DNA from: DASYKS01 sp035995205
GTDB lineage: Bacteria > Acidobacteriota > Thermoanaerobaculia > Multivoradales > UBA5704
Direction: 5' to 3'
NCBI GenBank assembly: GCA_035995205.1
Contig: DASYKS010000032.1
Coordinates: forward strand, 1 to 64,000
DNA: 64,000 nt
The notes beneath the pieces were generated by a model. That model was given only the letters and a program-made list of their open reading frames with translations. It was not told the origin of the DNA and searched no databases. Each line of letters begins with the position of its first letter. The first letter of the stretch is position 1. The position numbers and the translations under genes were made by a program. Shown here in pieces: positions 17,526 through 26,920 of this stretch.

Positions 17526-18047
17526 TCAACCCAGCGCGAGAATCTCCGCTTTCTGTTGATTCTCCAACAAGGGTGAGCTGTTCACGGCTGTGTCCAGGGA
17601 AGCTCTAAGAATTTGACCCTGCGCCTCAATAATGACTCCAGTTACGTAGAATGAAATTGTAGTGAGCAACGTGCCACACAGGCCGATCAATATCCAGTTG
17701 CCGTCCGCCGCGAAACTGGCTATTGCTAGGAGGATCCCCACGAAGAAGCCCGCTCGTTTGACTCCGCTCCCGGCACCGATGATCACACGTGAGACTGCAT
17801 AAGAATCCCGATATCTATGACTCAAAGCCTCCGCATCAACAGCTTTGGGCATAGATTGGATTTCTGGCGATCCTGCTATATCGGAGGTTTTACGTAGTCC
17901 TTGGAGTCGAGGGAGCAATTCTTGAACGCCAGCTGGAAGGGGGTGGCCGCAACCGAAACACCAGGGGCTGGCATGGTTGGAGTAGAGAGGCTGGTTACAC
18001 CTTGGGTTTGGGCAGACTGCAACCTGTTCCCCTTGCGATTTAGCCAT
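17526..18047 (-). CDS. Zinc-ribbon membrane protein of unknown function
   Basis: 173 residues. The N-terminus carries four cysteines, C12, C17, C30 and C33 (CPNPRC and CFGCG), that look like a zinc ribbon. After a polar linker, two adjacent hydrophobic helices lie at about residues 98-115 and 118-140. The ribbon would be cytoplasmic if the helices form a hairpin. Codon use is less GC-biased than in neighbouring genes, which may indicate acquisition. No close family is recognised and the neighbours give no functional hint. Confidence 0.7.
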   Translation of the reverse strand: MAKSQGEQVAVCPNPRCNQPLYSNHASPWCFGCGHPLPAGVQELLPRLQGLRKTSDIAGSPEIQSMPKAVDAEALSHRYRDSYAVSRVIIGAGSGVKRAGFFVGILLAIASFAADGNWILIGLCGTLLTTISFYVTGVIIEAQGQILRASLDTAVNSSPLLENQQKAEILALG

Positions 18048-18207
18048 GAGATTCTTCCCGTTGGATAGCAGTTTAAACGGACGACGGCGTTACGGGTTGA
18101 GCGAAGATCCCGCTACCTCTGATGAAAGGGGGGTCTAAGATTCGGCTCTTCTCGTCAGAGAAACGCGAGAAAGGCGAGAACTTCGCTTCATCTGGTGCAA
18201 CTGCGAT

Positions 18208-19437
18208 TTATAGCTCAAAAGGCTGCCGGTGTTCATCTCTAACGGAGGGGCGTCGTCCGAAGCTTGCTACCCTTGAGCCTGGCCTTCTGGCTGGGTAGCC
18301 CCCGCACCCCACGACCACCCCAAACGCCCCCAAAAACCGCTCCATCTGCGGCCCGGTCCCAACCGTAACCCGCAGATGGTTCGGCAGCGCCGGGAAGAAC
18401 CGGCCGACCTCGACGCCCTTTTTCTTCAGCCCCGCGATTACCGGCCGGACGTCCTTCTTCAGATCGACCATGAAGAAGTTCGTCGAGGAGGGGATCGTGC
18501 GGAGTCCCTTCGCTTCGAGGGCGGCCATCGTGGTGCGGCGGGATTCCAAAAGAAGCCGCTTCGTCTTCTCGATGTATGCGCCGTCCGCGAGGCTCGCCCG
18601 GGCGGCTTCGATGACCGCGACGTTCACGTTGTCCCAGGCCTGCTCTGCCGCGAGGCGCTCGATCGTTCCGGCTTGGGCGACCGCGTACCCCAAACGCATT
18701 CCGGCGAGGCCGTAGATTTTCGAGAAGGTGCGGGCGACGATCAGGTTGGGGTATTGGGCGACGAGCGGAATCACGGTCTCGTAGTCTGGGCTGTTGGCGA
18801 AATGGAAGTAGGCCTCGTCGATCAGGACCGTGGTTTCCTTTGGTACCTGGGAGAGGAAAGTACGCACTTCGGCCTTCGGGGTCAGGCTGCCGGTCGGGTT
18901 GTTCGGATTGCAGAGGTAGATCAGCCCGGCGCGCTCGCGGGCGGCGAGCATTTTCGGCAGGTCGTGGCGGAAGTCGGCGGTGAGCGGCACAGGGACGATT
19001 TCCGCCCCGCGGAGCTTGGCGGAGCGGCGGATCGCTTCGAATGTCGAATCGGCGAGCACGAGCGGGCGGTCGGGGGCGAGGGTTGCGGTCCCCGCGGCGC
19101 GCAGGATCTCGCTCGAACCGCTGCCGAATAGGATCTGCTCGGGCGCCACGCCGTGGAGCTTCGCGAGGACCGCGGCGAGAGCGTCGACCCGCTCGTCCGG
19201 ATAGCGCCAGGCGACGCCCAGCGATTCGCGCATCGCGTCGAGCGCGGCGGGGGAGGGTCCGTAGGGGTTTTCGTTCGAGCTGAGGCGGACGACGGTGTTG
19301 GCCGGGATCGCCGGATTGGACGCTGGGGCAGTCGCTGCCGCCGTCTGGGCGAGGACGAGCGAGGGGCGGAGCGCGGCGGAGGCCGCTCCCAACCCAAGCA
19401 GGGCGGCGAAGCGACGGCGGGAGATAGGCGTGGACAT
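18208..19437 (-). CDS. Tat-exported class I/II aminotransferase (HisC-like)
   Basis: 409 residues from the ATG at MSTPIS, which has AGGAGG nine bases upstream. It begins with a twin-arginine signal, SRRRFAALLG, ending near LVLAQ. The body is a fold-type I PLP aminotransferase of the histidinol-phosphate type: RLSSNENPYGPS for substrate contact, NPNNPTGS, DEAYFHF, and the Schiff-base lysine in RTFSKIYGLAGMRLGY. HisC-like enzymes with Tat signals are known and act outside the cytoplasm, so the role is unlikely to be histidine synthesis; the substrate is unknown. The last 30 or so residues (after FGVVVGCGG) do not look like a normal HisC end and may result from a frameshift. Confidence 0.85.
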   Translation of the reverse strand: MSTPISRRRFAALLGLGAASAALRPSLVLAQTAAATAPASNPAIPANTVVRLSSNENPYGPSPAALDAMRESLGVAWRYPDERVDALAAVLAKLHGVAPEQILFGSGSSEILRAAGTATLAPDRPLVLADSTFEAIRRSAKLRGAEIVPVPLTADFRHDLPKMLAARERAGLIYLCNPNNPTGSLTPKAEVRTFLSQVPKETTVLIDEAYFHFANSPDYETVIPLVAQYPNLIVARTFSKIYGLAGMRLGYAVAQAGTIERLAAEQAWDNVNVAVIEAARASLADGAYIEKTKRLLLESRRTTMAALEAKGLRTIPSSTNFFMVDLKKDVRPVIAGLKKKGVEVGRFFPALPNHLRVTVGTGPQMERFLGAFGVVVGCGGYPARRPGSRVASFGRRPSVRDEHRQPFEL

Positions 19438-19496
19438 GGCCGGTCCTCCTGGGGATGGATTCGTGACGTCATCATCTCTCACATCTTCAGCCCTTT

Positions 19497-19565
19497 GTAG
19501 GGGCGCCCCCCCGTGAGCCCAGGAGGTTACTGCGAACGAGGGCGGCCACGGGGGGCCGCCCCTAC
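19497..19565. repeat. Inverted repeat element between divergent genes
   Basis: Two 19-base arms, GTAGGGGCGCCCCCCCGTG and CACGGGGGGCCGCCCCTAC, form a near-perfect inverted repeat around a 31-base centre. The element resembles the short GTAGGGGC-type palindromes dispersed in several phyla. It sits between the aminotransferase and ABC transporter starts. Confidence 0.75.
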
Positions 19566-19649
19566 TGCTGGTGCCGTTCCCGAGAAACTACCCTGCGCCG
19601 AATGCGTACAGCGATCCAGGGCCGCGATCCGGCCGAGGAGGACGTTGCG

Positions 19650-20546
19650 ATGCTTTCGATCCGCAATCTGTCGAAGACCTACGGCAACGGGGTGCGTGCC
19701 CTGGTCGACGTTTCGCTCGAAGTTCCGGCCGGCATGTTCGGCCTTCTCGGTCCCAACGGCGCGGGCAAATCGACTCTGATGCGCACCCTCGCGACACTCC
19801 AGGAGCCCGACACCGGCACGGTCCGTTTCGAGGGTATCGACGTGCTCTCGGACAAGCAGGCGCTGCGCCGGGTGCTCGGCTATCTGCCGCAGGATTTCGG
19901 GGTCTACCCGAAGGTCAGCGCCGAGACGATGCTCGACCATTTCGCCGTGCTCAAAGGGCTTACCAACGGGCGCGAGCGGCGCGAGGTGGTGAAGGCACTG
20001 CTCGTTCGGACGAACCTGTGGGCGGTCAAGGACCAGAAGCTCGGCACGTTTTCGGGCGGCATGCGCCAGCGCTTCGGCATCGCCCAAGCCTTGATCGGCG
20101 AGCCGAAGCTGGTGATCGTCGACGAGCCGACCGCCGGGCTCGATCCGGAGGAGCGCAACCGGTTCCTCAATCTGCTCGCGGAGATCGGCGAGAGCGTTGT
20201 GGTCATCCTTTCGACCCACATCGTCGAAGACGTGACCGATCTCTGCCCGCGGACGGCGATCCTCGCCGGCGGCGAGCTGCGGGTGGCGGGCGAGCCGCGC
20301 CAGGTGATCGCGGAGCTGGAAGGGCAGATCTGGCAAAAGACAGTGACGAAGGCGGAGCTGGCGCGCTACGAGGCCGAGCACGAGGTGCTGTCGCGGCGCC
20401 TCTCCGCCGGCCGGACCGTGATCCACATTTGGAGCGAGAGCGACCCTGGAGAAGAGTTCGAAGGCGTCGCGCCCGATCTCGAAGACGTCTATTTCCACGC
20501 CCTCCGCCGCGTCGAGCGCGAGAAGGTGGCGGCGCTCGCGGCTTGA
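19650..20546 (+). CDS. ABC transporter ATP-binding protein
   Basis: 298 residues from the ATG at MLSIRN, preceded by GAGGAGG. It is a single nucleotide-binding domain with Walker A GPNGAGKST (about 34-42), Q-loop LPQDFG, signature TFSGGMRQRFGIAQAL, Walker B LVIVDEP and the switch histidine in STHIVED. The C-terminal 80 residues form the extension typical of ABC-2 type exporters. It ends 16 bases before the permease-peptidase fusion and is certainly its ATPase. Substrate unknown; a peptide or signal exporter is plausible given the partner's peptidase domain. Confidence 0.9.
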   Translation: MLSIRNLSKTYGNGVRALVDVSLEVPAGMFGLLGPNGAGKSTLMRTLATLQEPDTGTVRFEGIDVLSDKQALRRVLGYLPQDFGVYPKVSAETMLDHFAVLKGLTNGRERREVVKALLVRTNLWAVKDQKLGTFSGGMRQRFGIAQALIGEPKLVIVDEPTAGLDPEERNRFLNLLAEIGESVVVILSTHIVEDVTDLCPRTAILAGGELRVAGEPRQVIAELEGQIWQKTVTKAELARYEAEHEVLSRRLSAGRTVIHIWSESDPGEEFEGVAPDLEDVYFHALRRVEREKVAALAA

Positions 20547-20562
20547 GCCTCCGAGAAAACCC

Positions 20563-23500
20563 ATGTCGAAAAACTTCCGCGAGATCTTCCGCTTCGAACT
20601 GCACCAGACGCTCCGGTCGCCCCTGTTCTGGGGCACCGGGCTGTTCTTCGCCACCATGACGTTCGGCGCCGTGACCTCCGATTCGATCACCATCGGCGGA
20701 GGCATCGGCAACGTGCAGAGAAACGCCCCGTTCGTCATCCTCCAGTTGCTCTCGGTGATGAGCGTGATCGGTGTTTTCGTCACCACCGCGTTCGTCGCGG
20801 GTGCGGCGCTGCGCGATTTCGAGCGCGGTACGCACGAGCTGTTCTTTTCCAAACCGATGGCGAAGCTCGATTACCTGGGCGGACGGTTCGCCGGCTCGTT
20901 GGTCGCCTCGACCGGCGTGATGGTGCTCTGTTCGTTCGGCATTCTGATCGGCAGCTTCATGCCCTGGCTCGAAGCGGAGCGGATCGGGCCGACGCTCGCC
21001 GCGCCCTACCTGTTTGCGCTCGGCGTCCTGGTGATCCCCAACCTGCTGCTCACCGGCGCGCTGTTCTTCGCGCTCGCCTCCGCCTCGCGCAGCTGGCTCG
21101 TCACCTACGTCGGGGTCGTGGTCTTCTTCGCCGGTTTCTTCGTCTCGACCCTGATGCTCGCGGACGTCGAGCACCAGACGCTCAGCGCGCTGCTCGATCC
21201 GTTCGGCGCCACGGCGATCAACGTAGCGACCCGCTATTGGACGGTCACCGAAAAGAACACGGCGCTGCCCCCGCTCTCCGGCCTGCTGCTCTGGAATCGC
21301 CTGATCTGGACGGGAGTCGGAGGGGCCGTTCTTGCGCTGAGCTTCGCCACCTTTCGGGCGTCGGCCGGAGCCCCGACCTACGGTGCGCTGGGGCGGCTCT
21401 TACGGCGGCGCAAGAAAGTAGCGGCAGTGCCGGCCCTTGCTGAAGTGGGCGCTCCGACCCTCTCTATGCCCCACGCGACACGCGATTTTTCGTCGCGCCG
21501 AAACCGCTCGCTGTTTTTCCACGCGCTTCGCCGCGAGACGATTGGGGTGTGGAAGAGCATTCCGTTCGTGATCATGGTCGCGTTCGGCATGTTCAACCTG
21601 GCCGGTAGCTCGGTGGTGCGTTTCGAACGCTTCGGCACCAAGGTCTATCCGGTGACCGCGCTGATGCTGGACAACATCCAGGGGAGCTTCCTCTTCCTGC
21701 TGGTCATCATCCTCACGCTGTACGCGGGCGAGCTGGTCTGGCGGGAGCGCGCGCTCAAGGTGGCCGAGGTGACCGACGCGCTGCCGGTACCGAGCTGGGT
21801 GCCGCTGCTTTCGAAGATCGGCGCGCTCTGGATCGTGATCCTCACCTTTCTTACGGTCGGCGGTTTGACCGCGATGGGGATTCAGCTTTCGCAAGGGTAT
21901 TCGCACCTCGAGCCGGGCCTGTACGCCAAGGGGCTGGCGATCGCCGGAGTGCGCTTCCTGCTCGCTGCGGTGCTCGCCGTGTTCTTCCAGGTGATGTGCA
22001 ATCAAAAGTTCGTCGGCTATCTGGCGATGATCCTGTTCCTGATCAGCCAGACCGTGCTCGGCGCCATGAACTTCGATCACCGCCTCTATCGCTTCGCCGA
22101 CGTGCCGCCGATGACCTACTCGGACATGAACGGCTACGGCCACTATCTTCAGGGCTTCGCCTGGTTCAATCTCTATTGGGCCTGCTTCGCGCTGTTGCTG
22201 CTGGTGGGCGCCGCCTTGTTCTGGGTGCGGGGGAGCGAGAGCGTCTGGCAGCTCCGGCTGCGCGAGGCCAAAGCGCGATTCCGCGGTCCCTGGCGCGCGC
22301 TCGCCGCGGCGGGGCTGGTCGGCTGGGTGGCGGTCGGCGCGTGGATCTTCTGGAACACCAACGTGTTGAACGCGTACGTGCCGACCGACGAGCAGGAGCA
22401 TCGCCAGGCCGACTACGAAAAACAGTACCGGAAGTACAAGGATCTCGTCGCCCCGCGGATCGTCGATGCCGAAGCGAACGTCGACATCTTTCCCGGCCAG
22501 CGGCGGGTGGAGATCGCCGGACGCTACGTCTTGAAGAACAAATCGAACCGGCCGGAGAGCGCGATCCATCTCCAGCTCGATCCGCGAGTGAAGGTCCGCC
22601 GGCTGTCGCTCGATCCGAAGTGGCGCACCCATTTCGACCAGCGGCTCGGCTATTCGATCTACCAACTGCCGGTGCCGCTCGCCCCGGGCGCCACGATGGA
22701 GCTTTCGTTCCAGTTGACGGTCGAGGAGAAGGGATTCGTCAACCAGAATTCCGACACCTCGCTGGTCTACAACGGAACGTTTTTCAACAACGGCCAGTAT
22801 TTCCCCGTCTTGGCGTACGACGAGTCGCGCCAGCTGCAGGATCGCAACGACCGGAGAAAATACGGCCTGCCGCCGGCCGTCCGGATGGCGAAGCTGGAAG
22901 ACTTGAACGCCCGACGCAACAACTACATTTCCGGCGACGCCGACTGGATCGGCTTCCGCGCCACGGTCTCGACCAGCGCGGATCAGATCGCGCTCGCGCC
23001 CGGTTACCTTCAGCGCGAATGGACGGTGGGGAATCGGCGCTATTTCCGCTACGAGATGGACCGGCCGATCCTCAATTTCTACTCGTTCCTGTCGGCACGC
23101 TGGGCGGTCAAGAAAGACGTCTGGCACCCCGGGAAAGAGAACGTGGCGATCGAGATCTATTACGATCCGGCCCACGCCTACAACGTCGACCGGATGATCG
23201 ATTCGGCGAAGAAGTCGCTCGACTATTTCACCGTGGCCTTCTCGCCCTACCAGCACCATCAGGTGCGGATTCTCGAATTCCCGCGCTACGCGAGCTTTGC
23301 GCAGTCGTTTCCGAACACGATTCCCTATTCGGAGAGCATCGGCTTCATCGCCGACCTGCGCGACCCGGAAGACATCGATTACGTTTTCTACGTCACCGCC
23401 CACGAGGTGGCCCATCAATGGTGGGCGCACCAGGTGATCGGCGGCGCCGTCCAAGGCGGCACGATGCTGTCGGAGAGCCTGGCGCAATACTCGGCGCTGA

Positions 23501-24198
23501 TGGTGATGCAGAAAGAGTACGGGAAGGTTAAAATGCGCCGCTTCCTGAAGTACGAGCTCGACCAGTACCTGGAAGGGCGCGGCGGCGAGCTGATCGAAGA
23601 GATGCCGCTGATGCGGGTGGAAAACCAACCGTATATCCATTACCGGAAAGGGAGCCTGGTCTTCTACGCCCTACAGGAAGCGATCGGCGAGGAGACGGTG
23701 AACCGCGCGCTTTCGCGCTATGTGGCGCAGGTGGCGTTCCAGGAGCCGCCTTATACCTACACGCCGGATCTGCTCAAGATCCTGCGCGAGGTGACACCTC
23801 CGGGAGAGCAGAAGCTGCTCCACGACCTGTTCGAGACGATCACGCTCTACGACACCCGAGCGACCACCGCCACTTGGACCCGGCGCGCGGACGGCAAGTA
23901 CCTGGTGAAGCTCACCGTCGAAGCGAAGAAGATGCGCGCCGACGGCAAGGGGGTCGAATCGCCGCTGCCGCTCGACGACTCGATCGACATCGGCGTGTTT
24001 GGGGAGACGAAGAAGGACAGCAAGAAGCAGGAGACCGTCCTCTATCTCGCCAAGCACCGGCTCACGCAACCGACCTCGACGTTCGAGTTGGTGGTGGGTG
24101 GAAAACCGGTCGAGGCGGGGATCGATCCGCTGAACAAATTGGTCGATCGCACCTCGGACGACAACCGGACGAAGGTCACGGAGGCGGGCTCCGCGTAG
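20563..24198 (+). CDS. ABC-2 type permease fused to an M1-family aminopeptidase
   Basis: 1211 residues. The first 600 or so contain about a dozen transmembrane helices in two ABC-2 permease-like halves, the second starting after residue 310 with GVWKSIPFVIMVAFG. The rest is an M1 metallopeptidase: H947-E948-V-A-H951 binds zinc, and E971 in LSESLAQY is the third ligand. The spacing is 19 residues rather than the usual 18. A GAMEN exopeptidase motif is not obvious; NTIPYSESIGF lies at the equivalent place. The fusion recurs in Acidobacteriota and Bacteroidota beside an ABC ATPase. The peptidase should face outside, perhaps trimming an exported peptide or acting as a sensor. Confidence 0.9.
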   Translation: MSKNFREIFRFELHQTLRSPLFWGTGLFFATMTFGAVTSDSITIGGGIGNVQRNAPFVILQLLSVMSVIGVFVTTAFVAGAALRDFERGTHELFFSKPMAKLDYLGGRFAGSLVASTGVMVLCSFGILIGSFMPWLEAERIGPTLAAPYLFALGVLVIPNLLLTGALFFALASASRSWLVTYVGVVVFFAGFFVSTLMLADVEHQTLSALLDPFGATAINVATRYWTVTEKNTALPPLSGLLLWNRLIWTGVGGAVLALSFATFRASAGAPTYGALGRLLRRRKKVAAVPALAEVGAPTLSMPHATRDFSSRRNRSLFFHALRRETIGVWKSIPFVIMVAFGMFNLAGSSVVRFERFGTKVYPVTALMLDNIQGSFLFLLVIILTLYAGELVWRERALKVAEVTDALPVPSWVPLLSKIGALWIVILTFLTVGGLTAMGIQLSQGYSHLEPGLYAKGLAIAGVRFLLAAVLAVFFQVMCNQKFVGYLAMILFLISQTVLGAMNFDHRLYRFADVPPMTYSDMNGYGHYLQGFAWFNLYWACFALLLLVGAALFWVRGSESVWQLRLREAKARFRGPWRALAAAGLVGWVAVGAWIFWNTNVLNAYVPTDEQEHRQADYEKQYRKYKDLVAPRIVDAEANVDIFPGQRRVEIAGRYVLKNKSNRPESAIHLQLDPRVKVRRLSLDPKWRTHFDQRLGYSIYQLPVPLAPGATMELSFQLTVEEKGFVNQNSDTSLVYNGTFFNNGQYFPVLAYDESRQLQDRNDRRKYGLPPAVRMAKLEDLNARRNNYISGDADWIGFRATVSTSADQIALAPGYLQREWTVGNRRYFRYEMDRPILNFYSFLSARWAVKKDVWHPGKENVAIEIYYDPAHAYNVDRMIDSAKKSLDYFTVAFSPYQHHQVRILEFPRYASFAQSFPNTIPYSESIGFIADLRDPEDIDYVFYVTAHEVAHQWWAHQVIGGAVQGGTMLSESLAQYSALMVMQKEYGKVKMRRFLKYELDQYLEGRGGELIEEMPLMRVENQPYIHYRKGSLVFYALQEAIGEETVNRALSRYVAQVAFQEPPYTYTPDLLKILREVTPPGEQKLLHDLFETITLYDTRATTATWTRRADGKYLVKLTVEAKKMRADGKGVESPLPLDDSIDIGVFGETKKDSKKQETVLYLAKHRLTQPTSTFELVVGGKPVEAGIDPLNKLVDRTSDDNRTKVTEAGSA

Positions 24199-24201
24199 AA
24201 T
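24196..24201 (+). promoter_or_regulatory. Putative -10 box TAGAAT overlapping a stop codon
   Basis: TAGAAT ends seven bases before the GTG of the next gene, and its TAG is the stop codon of the gene before. If it works as a -10 box the transcript would start at or next to the GTG, giving a leaderless mRNA. No Shine-Dalgarno is present. No good -35 is seen. Confidence 0.35.
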
Positions 24202-24208
24202 CTCCGGC

Positions 24209-26920
24209 GTGGAGCTGCTTTCGACTCACGTCGGCGCCGATTTCGACGCCTTGGCCTCCGTGCTGGTGGCGCGGCGCCTGCACCCGCAGGCCGAGATTTT
24301 CTTTCCCGGCTCGCGGGAGGCGTCGGTTCGCCGCCTGCTCGCCTCCGGGTTCGTCGAGTTCGCCGAGCTGCGCCAGCGCCAGATCGATCCCTCGGCCATC
24401 GAGCGGGTGATCCTCTGTGACGTGCGCCAGCGCGACCGGATCGGCCGGCTGGGGGAGTGGCTGGCGGAGCGGCCGGAGATCGAGATCTGGGCCTACGATC
24501 ACCACGCGGAAGGGGACCTGGAAATCGTTGGCGGCCGGGTCGATTCCGCCGTCGGCTCGACCTCGACGATCCTTTCCGAGGTGTTTGCCGAGCACGGGCT
24601 CATTCCCACCGTTACCGAGGCCACGTTGCTGCTGCTCGGGATCTACGAGGATACCGGAGCGCTGACCTTCGCCACGACCCATCCGCGCGATCTCGACGCC
24701 GCGTCCGGATTGCTGCGCCAGGGGGGCGATCTCGCGCTGGTGCGCCGTTTCGCCAGCGCGGCGCTCGATCCGGAGCGGCTGGACCTCCTGCACCAAATCG
24801 CCCGCGCGCTCGAAGTCCACCGCATCCACGGTCATCGCGTGGGGCTCGCCGAGATCGATCTGCCGAGCTACGTCGAAGAGGTGGCGCCGCTCGTTTCGAA
24901 GAGCCTCGACCTGTTCGGTCTGCCGATGCTGTTCGTCCTGTTCGGCTTCGAGGAGCGCGTCCTGGTGGTCGGCCGAGGGGACGCGCCGGGGGTGGATCTC
25001 GGCCAGCTCCTCGGCGGGCTTGGAGGAGGAGGGCACGCGACCGCCGCCTCGGCTCGCTTGCACGGCGCGCTGGTCGAGGTGCGGGAGCAACTGCTCGCCG
25101 AGCTACAGCAGCGCCTCCCCCCCGCGGCCCGGGCGCGCGACCTCATGGTCGAAGCGAGCGTGGCGCTCGATCCAGCCGCGACGATCGAACAGGCGAAAGA
25201 GCGGCTGCGGATCGGCGGGGTGAACGCCGCCCCGGTGCTCGACGGCGAGGGACGGGCGATCGGCGCGGTCACCCGCCAACTGCTGGACGCGGCGCTCCAG
25301 CACGGGCTCGGGGCTCGCCCGATCGAGACCGCGATGACCCAGGATCTCGCCTGGGTCGCGGCCGACGCTCCGGCCGACGAGGTGGGGCGGCGGATGCTCG
25401 CTCTCCAACCGCGCTTCGTCCTGGTGGGCGATTCGACCGACGGCCGGCCGCTGGGTTTGGTCACCCGCATGCAGCTGCTCCATTACCTCGGCGCGCGGCT
25501 CGATCTCGAAACCGAAGCGGGAGGGCTCTCGGAGGGCGCCGGAGCCCTGCGCGTCGCGGGAGCGCGGGAGGGGAACCCGGAGCGGCACCGCGCGGCCCGG
25601 CGCGAGGCGGCCGAGCTGCTCGCGCGAGCCGATCCCGCGACGCGGGAACACATCGAACGGATCGCCGCGGTCGCCCGGACGGAGAAGATCCCGGTCTACC
25701 TGGTCGGCGGCTTCGTCCGCGATCTGCTGCTCCGGCGGGAGAATCGCGATCTCGACCTGGTGGTCGAAGGAGACGGCCCGGCGTTCGCCCGAAGCTTGGG
25801 CAAAGCGCTCGACGCTCCGGTGCGCGTTCACGAGGCGTTCCTGACCGCGGTGATCCGCACGCCAGGCGGCGAAATCGACGTAGCGACCGCGCGTAGCGAG
25901 TTCTACCGCGCCCCGGCGGCGCTGCCCGAAGTGGCCAGCTCGGCGCTCCGGCAGGATCTCTACCGCCGCGACTTTACGGTCAACACTTTGGCGATTCGGC
26001 TCGGGCCGCTGTCGGAGAGCGGCGCACCCGAGCTGATCGATCCGTTCGGCGGCCGGCGCGACCTGGAGCAGGGCGTGTTGCGCGTCCTCCACAGCCTCTC
26101 CTTCCTCGACGATCCGACCCGAGCCCTGCGCGCGGTCCGCCTGGAACGGCGGCTCGGCCTGCATCTCGCGTCCGAAACCGAGCGCCTGATCGGCATCGCG
26201 CTCAAAGAGGGGGCGTTCGACCGCCTGTCCGGAGCCCGCCTGCGCGCGGAGCTCGATCTCCTGCTAGGAGAGGAAGCGGTCGCCCTCCCCGGCCTCGAAC
26301 GCCTCGCCGCGCTCGGAGTGCTCGGCGCGATCGAGCCGAAGCTGGTCCACGACCGGGCGCTGATCCCCGAAGCCGAAACTCGCCTCCGCGGTGCTCTCGC
26401 CGCCTGGGATTGGTATCGCCTGGAAGGTCTCACCGAGCCGGCCGTCGATCTCGCCGAGCTGCTGGGGCTCGCGCTCGCCATCGATCTACCGCTCGACGCC
26501 CGCCGCCGGCTCGCGGACCGGCTCGCCCTGAACGGAGGCCCCCGCGCCCGGCGCCTCGGCGTGGCGGAGGCCGTGAAGGACGCCCTGGCGGCGCTCGCGG
26601 AGAACGCCCGGCCGAGCGAGGTCTCGGCAGCGCTTTCGGGACTCGGCGGCGAGGAGCTGCTGCTCGTCTTCGCCGCGACCGACGAGACCGGCCGATCGTG
26701 GATTCGCCGCGATCTCGCCGAGCTGCGAACGATCGAGCCGTCGATCCGCGGAGCCGATCTGATCGCGGCCGGAATCCCCGAAGGCCCGGCGCTTGGGTCG
26801 GCGCTGCGGGCGGTCAAGAGCGCGTTGCAGGATGGCGAGCTGGCGGCAGGGCGGGAGACGGAGATGGCGTTTGCGTTGGGAACGGTGCCGGTTGCGGCGG
26901 TTGGGGAGGAGGCGCTGTGA
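24209..26920 (+). CDS. DHH-CBS-tRNA nucleotidyltransferase fusion (CCA/A-adding type)
   Basis: 903 residues with a GTG start. Residues 1-300 are a DHH phosphoesterase: DFDALAS at 11, D97-H98-H99, and DHHA1 with GGLGGGGHATAAS near 270. Two CBS domains follow (about 310-430). The C-terminal half is a class II nucleotidyltransferase: YLVGGFVRDLLL, the catalytic pair in RDLDLVVEGD, RRDFTVNTLAI, and the RNA-binding helices with DPTRALRAVRLERR. Large fusions of this kind (DHH/NrnA-like plus CBS plus poly(A) polymerase head) occur in deep-branching bacteria and can be A-adding enzymes paired with a CC-adding one. Whether this one adds CCA or only A cannot be read. Confidence 0.88.
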   Translation: MELLSTHVGADFDALASVLVARRLHPQAEIFFPGSREASVRRLLASGFVEFAELRQRQIDPSAIERVILCDVRQRDRIGRLGEWLAERPEIEIWAYDHHAEGDLEIVGGRVDSAVGSTSTILSEVFAEHGLIPTVTEATLLLLGIYEDTGALTFATTHPRDLDAASGLLRQGGDLALVRRFASAALDPERLDLLHQIARALEVHRIHGHRVGLAEIDLPSYVEEVAPLVSKSLDLFGLPMLFVLFGFEERVLVVGRGDAPGVDLGQLLGGLGGGGHATAASARLHGALVEVREQLLAELQQRLPPAARARDLMVEASVALDPAATIEQAKERLRIGGVNAAPVLDGEGRAIGAVTRQLLDAALQHGLGARPIETAMTQDLAWVAADAPADEVGRRMLALQPRFVLVGDSTDGRPLGLVTRMQLLHYLGARLDLETEAGGLSEGAGALRVAGAREGNPERHRAARREAAELLARADPATREHIERIAAVARTEKIPVYLVGGFVRDLLLRRENRDLDLVVEGDGPAFARSLGKALDAPVRVHEAFLTAVIRTPGGEIDVATARSEFYRAPAALPEVASSALRQDLYRRDFTVNTLAIRLGPLSESGAPELIDPFGGRRDLEQGVLRVLHSLSFLDDPTRALRAVRLERRLGLHLASETERLIGIALKEGAFDRLSGARLRAELDLLLGEEAVALPGLERLAALGVLGAIEPKLVHDRALIPEAETRLRGALAAWDWYRLEGLTEPAVDLAELLGLALAIDLPLDARRRLADRLALNGGPRARRLGVAEAVKDALAALAENARPSEVSAALSGLGGEELLLVFAATDETGRSWIRRDLAELRTIEPSIRGADLIAAGIPEGPALGSALRAVKSALQDGELAAGRETEMAFALGTVPVAAVGEEAL

